A stretch of 64,000 nt of DNA from Dactylorhiza incarnata (Eukaryota; Streptophyta; Magnoliopsida; Asparagales; Orchidaceae): the NCBI GenBank assembly GCA_033032865.1, contig JAWHQI010000005.1, positions 13,726,001 through 13,790,000 on the forward strand. Direction: 5' to 3'. Below the pieces are notes generated by a model that was given only the letters and a program-made list of their open reading frames with translations, did not search any database and was not told the origin of the DNA. This document shows positions 43,409 through 54,488 of this stretch, in pieces (the stretch's first letter is position 1; each line of letters opens with the position of its first letter). A program made the position numbers and the translations under genes.

Positions 43409-44143
43409 GTAACGACTCACCCCGACCACCACACCAGCTAGCCTATAGCACATCACTGGTGGGCCGACTAAATGCGGTCGGACAAGGGCTGCAGCCCGGT
43501 GACACCCCAACCACATCGCTGAGCCTGTTTCTCAGCGCCAGCAGGTTGTTGATGGCGGGATTCGAACCCCCGCCACCCTTGATAAGGGTCCTTCAACAAC
43601 CCTCATCACCAACTCACGTTGGGGTGTCTGGGCTACAGCCCTGTAGCGGTGCCTGTTGGGTCCCGGTAAAGCCCTGATGTGGTCGGGCCAGGGCCGTTAC
43701 ATAAAAAGTGCACTTTTTTGTAACGACCCGCCCCGACCACCACACCAGTTAGCCTATAGCACATCGCTGGTGGGCCGACAAAACGCGGTCGGACAAGGGC
43801 TGCAGCCCGGTGACACCCCAACCACATCGCTGAGCCTATTTCTCAGCGCGAGGAGGTTGTTGATGGCGGGATTCGAACCCCCGCCACCCTTGATAAGGCG
43901 CCTTCAACCGCCCTCATCACCAACTGAGCTTCAACTCGGTTGGTGATGAGGGATATTGAAGGCACCTTATCAAGGGTGGCGGGAGTTCGAATCCCACCAT
44001 CAACAACCTGTTGGCGCTGAGAAACATGCTCAGCGATGTGGTTGGGGTGTCACCGGGCTGCAGCCCTTGTCCGACCGCGTTTAGTCGGCCCACCAGTGAT
44101 GTGCTATAGGCTAACTGGCGTGGTGGTCGGGGTGGGTCGTTAC
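43409..44143. mobile_element. compound foldback element with Pol III-like boxes
   Basis: Three related units: 43409-43700 and 43720-43927 in one orientation, 43928-44143 in the other. Ends are GTAACGACTC/GTAACGACCC and GGCCGTTAC/GGGTCGTTAC, i.e. terminal inverted repeats. Units 2 and 3 form a near-perfect inverted repeat of about 210-bp arms. Flanks are AAGTAGT (left) and AAGTAGG (right), a possible 6-7 bp TSD. Units contain a tRNA-like A box (ACTCGGTTGGTGATGAGG) and B box (GTTCGAATCC). It could be a MITE, a Mutator-type foldback or an inverted SINE pair. It interrupts Copia-N gag. Confidence 0.8.
43928..44143 (+). repeat. foldback arm with tRNA-like A and B boxes
   Basis: On the plus strand an A-box-like ACTCGGTTGGTGATGAGG (43935-43952) is followed about 35 bp later by the B box GTTCGAATCCC (43986-43996), spacing normal for tRNA-derived SINEs. 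No complete cloverleaf can be drawn. The arm ends GGGTCGTTAC. Confidence 0.7.
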
Positions 44144-45400
44144 AAGTAGGTCATCTCTCTTGTCTTCCAGAGAGATGATCTCAGTTGATTGGGCATTATA
44201 GAGAGCCTTATCTTTCTTGAGTGCTTCAAGCAAGGCACCAAGCTTCTCTACATATTTAGTGTCAGCTTCTCTTACATTTGAAGAGGAGTAGCTATCAGAA
44301 TCAATGTCAGATACAGTTAGAGAGGCTCTTGGTATTACCTGGTCATGGTGGGTTCCATCACAACTTTCTTCATCTAAGAGGGACATTACTTCTAGGTGGC
44401 TATCTGACTCTGCGGAGGATGACTCATTGCCACTATCACTGAATATTCTCACCTTCTTGGCCACAAAACTCTTCTCCATCTTCTTGATTTTTGAATACTT
44501 CTTCTCCTCACCTTTTTCTTTTCATTTGAATGAACACTCGACAATGATATGTCCTCGCTTCTTGCGAGTGTAGCAAATGATGTTAGTAGAAATTTGGTTA
44601 ATAGGTTTTGAGTCATACCTGTTAGACTTGCATCTACTTCTTGATTTGTCCTCTCGTCTTGAGATAGAGGATGAAGATTCATGCCTCATGTTCCCTCTTA
44701 TTATGTTCCTTAGCAGTTTCTTGAATTGCTTTCTGAAAAGAGAAAGTTCTCCATCTGTGAACTCAGAGCTAGAGTTGATGATCACCTCATCTTCTGAGTC
44801 ACTGACAAGCTCCAATGTTTTGTGCCTTCTTGATGATTTAGCTTTGAATGTCGTAGCCTTTTCTTTGTTGTGAGCCTTGGAATTTTCCTCTTCAGTTTTT
44901 TACAACACATAAGAGAGGAGTTTGCCATATAATAACTAAGGCTGCAAGGTTCCAAGGTTGCCAACTTCTTTAATAATGCAGAGCTTCGTGTACCATTCCT
45001 TATTTAGAGATATTAAAAACTTATCATGTAGTTCATAGTTAGTTAAACTCTCTTCCCTAAGTTTTGAGCCTATTCACAATTCTGGAAAAAAATTCATAGC
45101 AAGCTGCAATGTTGTCCTTCATGTCTTGCCTAAAAGTTTCATATTCTTGGTTGAGAAGGGATTTCCTGTCATCCCTAACTTCTGCAGTTCCCTCCATGTA
45201 TATAACCAATGAGTCCCACATTTCTGTTGTAGTTTTGCAATGAATCAATTTTTCGAATGTGGTGTCATCAATTGCATTAACACTTATATTCTTGGCCCTT
45301 TTATCCATAGTTACCAAAACTATTTCATCTTTGGTGAACTGAGATAATGCTTTAGGAACTGGGACTTTTTTTGGGTTTGCTGGAATAGTCATGGGAATAT
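44144..45400 (-). pseudogene. Copia-N gag, N-terminal part (broken)
   Basis: Minus strand. 45400-45057 holds the UBN2-like Gag domain (TKDEIVLVTMDKRAKNI, KTTTEMWDSLVIYMEGTAE, YETFRQDMKDN). After stops, 44815-44522 is a Ser/Arg-rich stretch with a damaged zinc knuckle, CYTRKKRGHIIVEC, where the second Cys is Arg. 44479-44111 is an acidic, coiled-coil-like region. The start codon is lost because Gyp-D inserted at 45401. Confidence 0.85.
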
Positions 45401-45941
45401 TGATGAGTCCCATTTATATAAACTTTTATGGAATCATCTGGGCCGATAATCTAGTCAAAGCACTACACTTTAGACCTATTATCATTCATATTTGATCTCT
45501 ATCTGTTATTCCATGCTAAGTGCACTTCTAGGCCCGTTTTGGTGTAATATCATGTTTTTCCTATTAATAAGTTATCATGCAATGTTGAGTGCCACTTTCA
45601 GTGGAGTGATGTCTGTTTCTGCTGGAACAGGGGCCGTGCAGGTGTTCCGGGTGCAAATCTGCCCAGGAATACTGCGCACGACCACTGGCTATATTGCGCA
45701 CGACCACTGATCGTGCGCCATTGCTCGTGCGCACTTAACCCCTAAATTTCGAGTCCTGTCTTTTCAAATTCATGACCACTGGCTATAAGGCGCACGATCA
45801 CTGATCGTGCACCACTGGTCATGCGTATATTATTTTTTTGTGAATTTTGTCTTGCAGGTTTTCTGGCACAGTGCGCACCACCAACAACTTCTAGTGTGCA
45901 CGACCACTGGTCGTGCGCCACTAGTCGTGAGCTCTGTTTTC

Positions 45942-45948
45942 TATAAAT
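45942..45948 (+). promoter_or_regulatory. TATA box of the Gyp-D LTR
   Basis: TATAAAT directly follows the palindrome array, in the same position as in Gyp-A. Confidence 0.7.
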
Positions 45949-46100
45949 ATGTAGTCCGTGATATTAGGTTAGGAGGGACACATTATCTCCGCCATTTTTG
46001 TGCCATGTTTTCCTCTTCCGCCCCCTGTATCATCTTCCACCACCAGGAGGTGCTCCGGGACTAGTCTTCATGCCTATCTTGAGCTCGAAGATCATCTCAG

Positions 46101-46105
46101 CCGCC
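46101..46105. repeat. target-site duplication of Gyp-C (CCGCC)
   Basis: CCGCC at 46101-46105 and 53407-53411 flank Gyp-C exactly. Joining the sides restores the Gyp-D LTR. Confidence 0.93.
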
Positions 46106-46394
46106 TGATGAGTCCCATATATATATATATATTTTTTTGGACTCATTTAGGCTGATATTCTAGTCTTTGCACCGCATTTTAGGCACGTTTTCATTCATAT
46201 GTATTATTCCATGCTAGGTGCACTATTAAGCTCATTTCGGTGTGCAATTGCATTCCTTGTTGTCGGGGGTAAGCACATGGTGCTCCCCTTCCCTTCTTTT
46301 AGGTTTTTCTGATGCTGGACGTGTATTCCCAGCTGTTATATCTTGTATGCAGGTGACCGGATCGTCCCGTTTTCCCCAGAAGTAATTTCTGTGC

Positions 46395-46710
46395 ATATCG
46401 CACGGTCGTGCGTTTCCTTGAAGCACGGTCGGTTGCGGTCGTGCGTTTGTGTCTGGGCAGAAAATGGAGCGTCGGAGTTTACTCGTGCATTTTGACGCAC
46501 GGGCGGATTAGCCCGTGCGTGAGTAAAACGCACGGTCAACCTGTGTCTTTGTGATTTCAGAGCGTCGGAGTTTACCCGTGCGTTTGAACGCACGGGCGGT
46601 ATTGGTCATGCGTGAGCAAATCGTACGGGCGGTGCAGCTTCTTCCCCAAGCCATATTTTATCCGTTAATATCGCACGGTCTGCGCACGGTCGTGCGTTCG
46701 ACCGTGCGTG
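46395..46710. repeat. palindromic CGCACGGTCGTGCG array in U3 of Gyp-C
   Basis: Units like CGCACGGTCGTGCGTTT, ACGCACGGGCGG and TTTACTCGTGCATT repeat several times; an approximately 60-bp unit starting GAGCGTCGGAGTTTAC is duplicated (46468 and 46559). Same array at 52183-52485 in the 3' LTR with point changes. Confidence 0.88.
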
Positions 46711-46731
46711 ACCATTTTTCAGCCTGTTTTC

Positions 46732-46738
46732 TATAAAA
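46732..46738 (+). promoter_or_regulatory. TATA box of the Gyp-C 5' LTR
   Basis: TATAAAA directly after the array; the 3' LTR copy is at 52505-52511. Confidence 0.75.
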
Positions 46739-47638
46739 AGCAGGAATCGAGGCAGTCAACGGAGGAGAGCGATTGGAGGCAGACTAGAGCGATTCAGAGA
46801 GTGGGAAATCACTTCCTTCCCGCTGCTCTTGAGGGCTGAAGGCTTCCCCTTCCTCTCCACCACCATAGAGGACATTTCCGGTGATTTCCACCTCCATCCT
46901 TCCATCCGGGAGCACTCAGAAGCTTTCTCCCCCATTAGCTCAACCATTACTCGCCGAGAGATCAGAGAAGCGCTGAAGATCGTAGGAGCAGTGACAGCCT
47001 CCTTCGGCCAAGCTCACCATCTGAGGGCCGAGTCTGGAGAGATCCCGACAACCTCTCATTCCAGCCGTGAACCAAATACGTGACTTCTTCTTTGTGGTCC
47101 TCTCTAACCTTTGATGCTTGAACTTCTTTGTTGTTGTTTTATGAATGCTTGTTAAGTTAATCTTAAGGATTATTGCTTGTGTTCATATGCAATGTTGTTG
47201 TGATGGCATGAATAGCCCTTTTTCCTAGTGATTTCTGAGATTCGTTGTGTGTGAAGCCACTGGCAATTGCTAGTGGTGATGTTTAGAGAAGAGGTGTGTG
47301 CGACCCTCAATCGTCATACTTACACTCCGTCCACGCACCTTCCGAAGCACGGCATCGCGGCCGTTGCATCCATCTCGCCTTGCGAAGCGGTGTTTTGACC
47401 CGCATATCTCTTTAATCTGCATTAGCATAGGATCCCAAACCAAACCTCCCGTTGTTACTTATTAACCCTTTTAACTGATTTCCTGGTTTGAGAAAATCGT
47501 ACAACCCAACTTGCGGTCCTTTGAGAACGATATTCGGGGAGTTCCTCCTTATTTTATTACTTGAGCGACCGGTGCACTGCCGTCGTATCGCATTTCATGC
47601 CTGCTAATTAGCAGTGCCGAATTAGCGCATAAAGTTTT

Positions 47639-47656
47639 TGGCGCCGTTGTCGGGGA
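47639..47656 (+). promoter_or_regulatory. Gyp-C primer binding site, Asp-tRNA type
   Basis: TGGCGCCGTTGTCGGGGA differs from the Gyp-A/B site by one base (GCC to GTC). Confidence 0.88.
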
Positions 47657-47745
47657 CTGCAAGCGTGTATGATTTGTTTTTCTTTGGAGATCCGTTTTAA
47701 GGTCTTTTTGTTTTTTTTATTACTTTTTTTGTTGAATAGCGGTGT

Positions 47746-50056
47746 ATGCATAGAAGAGATCCTGGTGAGTGCGCAGCATTTCACCCTGAAATAGAGCGTA
47801 CCGTGCGGGTGCGTCTCCGTGCTGCTGCCACCATGGATGTTAATGGAAATCAGGCTAATCCTGGAGTGGGAAATGCACCCGTCGTGGGTCAGGTAGCTGA
47901 CGAAAATGAAGTGGTCAGGCCGAGACCTAGGACCATGAGAGACTACACCACTCCTACAATTGGGAGTGTGTATCCTGGTTTTGGGCCTAACATCATGAAC
48001 AATCTGTCCGAAATCAAGCCCGCCATCCTAAACATCATCCGTAACAACGCGCAGTTCTCTGGGATGCCCAGTGAAGACCCACATCTTCACTTGGCTGAGT
48101 TCGCCGACAATTGCGGTACCTTCCGGTATGCTGGAATCACTGACGAAACAGTCAAGTTGAGACTGTTTCCATTCTCATTGCATGACAAAGCCAAGGTGTG
48201 GCTCCATTCTATCCCTCCAGGAACTGCTGCAACGTGGGATGTGCTCGCGTCCAAGTTTCTTGCCAAATTCCACCCGGTGGACAAGATTGTGAGCCTTCCG
48301 CGTGAGATCGCCACCTTCCGGCAAGCTGAGCAGGAAACCCTCGCAGAAGCTTGGGAGCGTCTTTGTGACCTCCTGCGCAAATGCCCAAATCACGAGCTCC
48401 AGCCGTGGAACATTGTGGAGACCTTCTACTTCGCCATCGAGCCCAACCATCGGGCGATGATTGACGCTGCTGCAGGAGGAACCTTGATGAACCACACGCC
48501 TGAGGAAGCTCTTAGAATTCTGCAGGACACCGCATCCCACAGCACTTTCTGGACTGCGGGGAGAAATGCGCCTAGAAGCGCTCGGGGACTATTCGTGGTG
48601 GATTCACTACCTCCCGCTGCTGCGCCCGCGTCTAACATTACATGTGAAGGATGTGGAGGTGGTGGTCACCACTCATACGAGTGACCAGGTAGCGGGCAAT
48701 CAGGTGAATTCTCTCAACTTAGTTTAAATGAATCTTTAAATTTCGTTGGAAATCAAGTTAGGGGGGCACCCTACGGAAATGCTTATAATCCGGGTGTGAG
48801 AAATCACCCCAATTTTTAATGGAACCAAAATGTTGCAGGCCAACGATGGCAACCGGGCCAGCATCAAAACGATGATCAAGCATCCGGAAGTCAACCAAGG
48901 CCGCCTCAGCCGGGTTATAATCAAGGTGCCCCAGTCCCTAAGAAAAGTAATCTGGAAGAGTTGATAGAGAGGTTTATGGAAGTCGCCAACGTAATATGGT
49001 AAACCAAACCGCGTCCATGCGTAACTTGGAGACGCAAGTGGGCCAACTGGCTCAAGTGCTAATCGAGCGTGCGCAAGGGACCCTTCCCAGTAATACAAAA
49101 AAAATCCAATTAACCAAGGGAAGAGTCTCTCTGACGCGGGAGTAGGTGAACTAAGTGAGTTGGTACGTAGTTGCTTGCTCCATTAACAATATTGAAACGT
49201 CAGCCCTATGTGATTCTGGTTCATCTCGCAATATCCTCGCCTTGCAGGATGTTGCTAAACTGCAACTTAATATGGATACGGATGAACGGAAGTCACTAGT
49301 GCTTGCTAATGGGACAGTAGTTAAGGCTTAGGGAGAAGTCAGGAATGTGGAAGTTACAATTGAAGGGACGGTAGTAGTTGCCGACTTCCAAGTCTTGGGA
49401 CCAAGTCTAAATCAATCCATTCCCATCTTGGGAGTACCGTTCTTAAAAGAGAGCGGTGCCGCCTTAGATTTTTCTAAGGGGTGTGTTGTCTTACCCTGTA
49501 AGGTGGCGCCCTCCACTTGTCCCAAGATTGTATCAGAAGCGATAATCCACTCCCCCCTTGTTTTTACTGATAAACCATCTAGTGATGCAGAAGCCGAGAA
49601 AAGAACAGAATCGCAAGAAGGAGCAAAGAATGAAAAGAAGTTGCAAGTTGTGACGGAAGAGGGGAAGGAGGCAAGAGACAACACTAAACCAGAATATTGA
49701 ATGACGAGGGAGATGGTGGAACAAAGCGCCTTATGAAAATTTTCCCGAATCAAAGTAACAAATGTGAACATTTTAAGCAGGTCCATTGGGCTGATCCGGT
49801 TGCCACGGCGGCAACGGAAGTAAAGCCACCCACCGCTAAGGCGGGAAATTCTGCCAGTTATCAACGTTGGCGCTCTCCAACTGTGGAGAAGCTGAGGCAA
49901 GAAAAACTGCTGCGTGAAGCACTCTCTTTTGCCCTCCGGCGCGAGAAGGAAGAGGTTAGGGGCAAGGGGGAGACATCCTCCTTGGTCCCTAAAGCCTTCA
50001 CCTCTCTCCTATATCGCGTAGCTGGGGAGAACCACCACAAATCAGCATACAGTTGA
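47746..50056 (+). pseudogene. Gyp-C gag-protease polyprotein (several breaks)
   Basis: ATG at 47746 (MHRRDPGECAAFHPEIER), clearly homologous to the Gyp-B protein: FPFSLHDKAKVWLHS, WDVLASKFLAKF, EAWERLCDLLRKCPNHE, GGTLMNHTPEEA. The knuckle CEGCGGGGHHSYE ends in TGA at 48682, exactly where the last Cys should be. Further breaks: TAA near 48818, a frameshift near 48990, TAG near 49328 and a frameshift near 49690. The retropepsin region CDSGSSRNI near 49210, LANGTVV, and ILGVPFLKESGAALDF near 49425 remain. The tail SPTVEKLRQEKLL and HHKSAYS ends at 50056, the same place as Gyp-B. No polymerase follows. Confidence 0.9.
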
Positions 50057-51893
50057 TGTGTGATGGGGTTTCGGGGTTGTGATTGTGCTGCTTCTTCGGT
50101 CTGATTTTGTGCTATATTTTGCTTCTTTGCTGTGTTGTTTTGTTTTGTTTATTTTTGGAACAATGTCTATGACTGTGAACAATGTTTAATACACGTATTC
50201 GGTCCACCTTAAAGGACGTTAAACAAAATGACTTCTTGGGAGACAACCCATGAGGAACCACCCGGTTCCGTCTTTCTTTTTAATATTTTTGTGTACTGTT
50301 ATTTCAGTTTTGCTAACCTTGTTGGTGAAGCTAAGCTCTAGCGTGGTGGACGATGATGAAGGAGAAATATTTTCAAAATGGGATTACCGCACTTCTGGCA
50401 TGCTCTTTTATGAGCATAGGTCAACTCTACCCCTCTCTTATTTATTGCTGAATTGTTTAATTTAGATGGTTTTAATCAAGTCTGGTGGAGAGAGAGCGAG
50501 CTGTGCACATGCACACACTTTGCATGAAATGATAGAATGTGCTGAGTTAGGATTTATATTTTGTTGCGCACATTGCATGCACTTGCACCTAATTCACGCA
50601 CACTTGATCACACGTGCTTTTTGGGTATCGCTGCGAGGTTTTCCCACTCGTAAGAATTGAATTGTTAGCATGTGAGTAAGTTGTAGAGAAAAATGTTGAC
50701 TCGAGTAGTGCTCTAGTCAAGTGCTCCCGTCACGCCTAGAAATTCAATTAGAGTAGAATGAAATTCAGAATTATAATTTAGTTATTTCTTTTATAGTAGA
50801 TGAAATTTATTTTACTTTAGTGCTGAATCCGGTGAATCCAACGGTAGCATAAGGTCGAGTGTAGCAGACTAGTAGTAGCTTATTACTAGGGTCGAAAGGA
50901 AGGACAACCTTTCTCGATGGCTAGAACTTGCACTAGGCGACTCTCGACACGATTGTGTTGAAGTGCTCGTCATAAAATGTGATATAGGCCATTTCTTGAT
51001 CCGGTTGAGCTTTGGAAATCCTTACCTACGTAATCACCGTTGCAAGCCCACTTGAGCCTACCCTTCCTCCTTGTTTAGCTCCACTAAAAATTTAACTAAA
51101 GCCATACGGCCGAACCTATTTTCGCACCAACCTTTGAGCTGAAAGAAATTTCTTTCTCGATCACTTTTGGTGTCATTTTTTGTTATGTATGGCAACTTCA
51201 AATTAGCTAAGGGAGTTGTTTTATTGTGCGTACAAACGTCATTTTGTCGTTGAGAGAAAAGAAAAGAAAAGAAATAAAAGAAAAGTGGTGCAAAAAAATG
51301 ATACTATCTCGGCAAATTCAATTTATTTTTGGCTTAGCACGCACCTATTGTTCAGTTGAAGTCTGGGGGTGTCAGGTAATTACTGAAAATTGTGTTTTGT
51401 TGATTGTTATTCTCTGGAGTGCTCAGGTTGTGTTGAGTGTGATTCCCATCGTCCTTCTACTTACCTAGCCTATGCTCAACCTAAGCCCAATGATTGCCTA
51501 TAAGTCCTATTGATTTTAGTTACGAGTCGTCTCATGCAATAGAGAGAGTGCGAACGTGCAAGCCTATGGACACCGACTTTGATGGATTTCTTAGGAGTTT
51601 GTCCCTAGCTTCGATTCGAGTAATACCCTACTCATTAGTCACGCTATTTTCCCTTTTGCGCGATCGAAAGATTCACCAGGATTCACCATCCAAGTAAATT
51701 AAATTTCAAATTACTATTTTAGAAATAATTAGATACAATCTTGAGTTTAATTCTGTTCTAATGCATTTCTATGCGCGAGAGCATGCGACTTCGCATTGTT
51801 CTCTACCGCTCAAACTCATGCTAACATTCAATTGTTCCGACAGGAGAACTGAGTAGTTTGCCCGAGACGTGCAAATGGTTAAGTCTGGGGGTG
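50057..51893 (+). other. Gyp-C conserved noncoding 3' module
   Basis: There is no supported gene. Shared blocks with Gyp-A/B: GGAGACAACCCA (50240), AACGGTAGCATAAGG (50840), GATATAGGCCAT (50981), GCAAGCCTATGG (51558). PPT-like motifs lie at 50478-50490, 51359-51371 and 51881-51893. Confidence 0.85.
51881..51893 (+). promoter_or_regulatory. Gyp-C polypurine tract
   Basis: AAGTCTGGGGGTG directly before the LTR start TGATGAGTCCC at 51894. Confidence 0.87.
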
Positions 51894-53406
51894 TGATGAG
51901 TCCCACATATATATATATTTTTGGACTCATTTGGGCTGATATTCTAGTCTTTGCACCGCATTTTAGGCACATTTTCATTCATATGTATTATTCCATGCTA
52001 GGTGCACTATTAAGCTCATTTCGGTGTGCAATTGCATTCCTTGTTGTCGGGGGTAAGCACATGGCGCTCCCCTTCCCTTCTTTTAGGTTTTTCTGATGCT
52101 GGACGTGTATTCCCGGCTGTTCTATCTTGTATGCAGGTGACCTGATCGTCCCGTTTTCCCCAGAAGTAATTTCTGTGCATATCGCACGGTCGTGCGTTTC
52201 CTTGACGCATGGTAGGTTGCAGTCATGCGTTTGTGTCTGGGCAGAAAATGGAGCGTCGGAGTTTACTCGTGCATTTTGACGCACGAGCGGATTAGCCCGT
52301 GCGTGAGTAAAACGCATGGTCGACCTGTGTCTTTGTGATTTCAGAGCATCGGAGTTTACCCATGCGTTTGAACGCACGGGCGGTATTGGTCGTGCATGAG
52401 CAAATCGTACGGGCGGCGCAGCTTCTTCCCCAAGCCATATTTTATCCGTTAATATCGCACGGTCGTGCGTTCGACCGTGCGTGACCATTTTTCAGCCTGT
52501 TTGCTATAAAAAGCAGGAATCGAGGCAGTCAATGGAGGAGAGCGATTTGAGGCGGAATGGAGCGATTCAGAGAGCGGGAAATCACTTCCTTCCCGCTTCT
52601 CTTGAGGGCTGAAGGCTTCCCCTTCCTCTCCACCACCATAGAGGCCATTTCCGGTGATTTCCACCTCCATCCTTCCATCCGGGAGCACTTGGAAGCTTTC
52701 GCCCCCATTAGCTCAAGCATTCCTCGCCGAGAGATCAGAGAAGCGCTGAAGATCGTAGGAGCGGTGACAACCTCCTTCGAGCCAAGCTCACCATCTGAGG
52801 GCCGAGTCCGGAGAGAGCCCGACAACCTCTCATTCCAGCCGTGAACCCAAGACGTGACTTCTTCTTTGTGGTCCTCTCTAACCTTTGATGCTTGAACTTC
52901 TTTGTTGTTGTTTTAGGAATGCTTGTTAAGTTAATCTTAAGGATTATTGCTTGTGTTCATATGCAATGTTGTTGTGATGGCATGAATAGCCCTTTTTCCT
53001 AGTGATTTCTGAGATTCGTTGTGTGTGAAGCCACTAGCAATTGCTAGTGGTGATGTTTAGAGTAGAGGTGTGTGCGACCCTCAACCATCATAGTTACACT
53101 CTGTCCACGCGCCTTCCGAAGCACGGCATCGCGGCTGTTGCATCCATCTCGCCTTGCGAAGCGGAGTTTTGACCCGCATCTCTCTTTAATCTGCATTAGC
53201 ATAGGATCCCAAACCAAACCTCCCGTTGTTACTTATTAACCATTTTAACTGATTTCCTGGTTTGAGCAAATCATACTACCCAACTTGCGGTCCTTTGAGA
53301 ACGATATTCGGGGTGTTCCTCCCTATTTTATTACTTGAGCGACCAATGCACTGCCGTCGTATCGCATTTCGCGCCTGCTAATTAGCAGTGCCGAATTAGC
53401 GCATCA
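51894..53406 (+). mobile_element. Gyp-C 3' LTR
   Basis: It pairs with 46106-47631 along its length, ends GCGCATCA, and is followed by the TSD CCGCC. Confidence 0.93.
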
Positions 53407-53411
53407 CCGCC

Positions 53412-54221
53412 TCCATCATCCAAGTGCTCCAAGGAGATGATTCCACCATCATCTTCATCACCAGGCAAGAGTTCTTCGAATCAGACGTGACCGGATTGTA
53501 TTTTACCGGAGATGACGGGTCCATTGGGAGGAAGTGACAACCCTCCTCTACACCGAATGATAGTTGGGATCGAGCTAGGTTGCGGATTGACAACCCGATG
53601 ATTCCTACCGAGAATCTACAACAAGCCTCCGGATTCGGTCATATCTCTTGCCTTTTTCTCTACTTGTATGGATGTATATGAATGTAATCTTTACTATTTG
53701 ATGATGTATGCCATTCTAGACTCTTGATTTATAGTGATATTTTCATTGTTGTGAAAATGCTTATTTGTGTAGAATGTGCTTGAAGTGCGCCGATTCCACC
53801 CCCACTACATTCCACTCCGCAAATCCGTCATTCTATTACGTGAGCCTACTCTTCCATTCCACTTGACTACTCTTCCACTACGTGAGCCTACTCTTCCATC
53901 CACCTTGCGAAGCAGTGCGCTCAAGTCCTGCCTAGTTTCCATCTTGCCAAGCGAAGCATTGCATAGCGGCATTACATAGGAGTGGTTGTAGTTATTTATT
54001 TTATTTACAAAACCAAAATCCTTTTCGTCCGCATTCCATCTGCCACAAGGACTTCGGTCTCATGTCCTCCTTGATTTGTTAACTCCACCTTACTGTGTTC
54101 CTTGAGAGATTTGATACTTGGGGATTTACTTCCTCATATTATTACTTGACAATAACCGGTTCACTGTCGTTCAGACCATGTTTTGCTCCCGCCTATAAGC
54201 GGTGTAGGAATTTGCGCGTCA
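53412..54221 (+). mobile_element. Gyp-D 5' LTR, second part
   Basis: It resumes at TCCATCATCC and resembles the second half of the Gyp-A LTR (GGATTGACAACCCGATGATTCC, GCCTCCGGATTCGGTC, CATCTTGCCAAGCGAAGCATTGC). It ends GCGCGTCA before the PBS. Confidence 0.87.
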
Positions 54222-54488
54222 AGTTTTGGCGCCGTTTTCGGGGAACACAGTCGTATGAGTTTCTGGAGAGGGAGAACCTGCGAGAGAAGTTCTTCCATTT
54301 GTAAATTGCATCCTTTATTTTATTTCAGTTCTTGTTATTCCATTTTCTTGTTTTATATTAGGTTGCCATAGTAAAATTATTGTTTGGTGTAGTCTTTTGC
54401 ACAATATTGTTTGTCTTTTGAATCAAGTTATCATCACGCAATTTGGGCTTCATTTAATATTCGTTGCCGTTGGTGTGGAGATATCTCT
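54222..54488 (+). other. Gyp-D PBS and start of internal region
   Basis: The PBS at 54227-54244, TGGCGCCGTTTTCGGGGA, differs from the Gyp-A site by two bases. The leader words GGGGAACACAGTCGTATGAG and TTCTTCCA match the Gyp-A leader. No frame is seen before Copia-M2 interrupts at 54489. Confidence 0.8.

Larger units (their letters stand above)
45401..46105 (+). mobile_element. Gyp-D 5' LTR, first part
   Basis: It starts TGATGAGTCCCATTTATA. It carries CGCACGACCACTG-type palindromes (45673-45930) and a TATA box at 45942. It breaks at CAGCCGCC, where Gyp-C is inserted, and continues at 53412. Total LTR length is about 1515 bp. The bases to its left are AATAT; the matching TSD is outside the window. 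It resembles Gyp-A but is clearly more diverged. Confidence 0.88.
46106..47631 (+). mobile_element. Gyp-C 5' LTR
   Basis: It starts TGATGAGTCCC, then an (AT)n tract. The palindrome array is at about 46395-46710 and the TATA box at 46732-46738. It ends TTAGCGCAT-A where the 3' copy has GCGCATCA, so a base was lost at the very end. Confidence 0.92.
46106..53406 (+). mobile_element. Gyp-C, gypsy-type element with Gag-protease only
   Basis: LTRs 46106-47631 and 51894-53406 (about 1.5 kb each), PBS 47639-47656, gag-protease 47746-50056 (degraded), noncoding 3' module, PPT 51881-51893. The interior is 4.26 kb and lacks polymerase and integrase. Same plan as Gyp-B, but with a different palindrome motif in U3. 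Confidence 0.93.

Noticed and set aside
43928..44000. tRNA gene
   Set aside because: A and B boxes are present but no acceptor stem, anticodon arm or full cloverleaf can be drawn.
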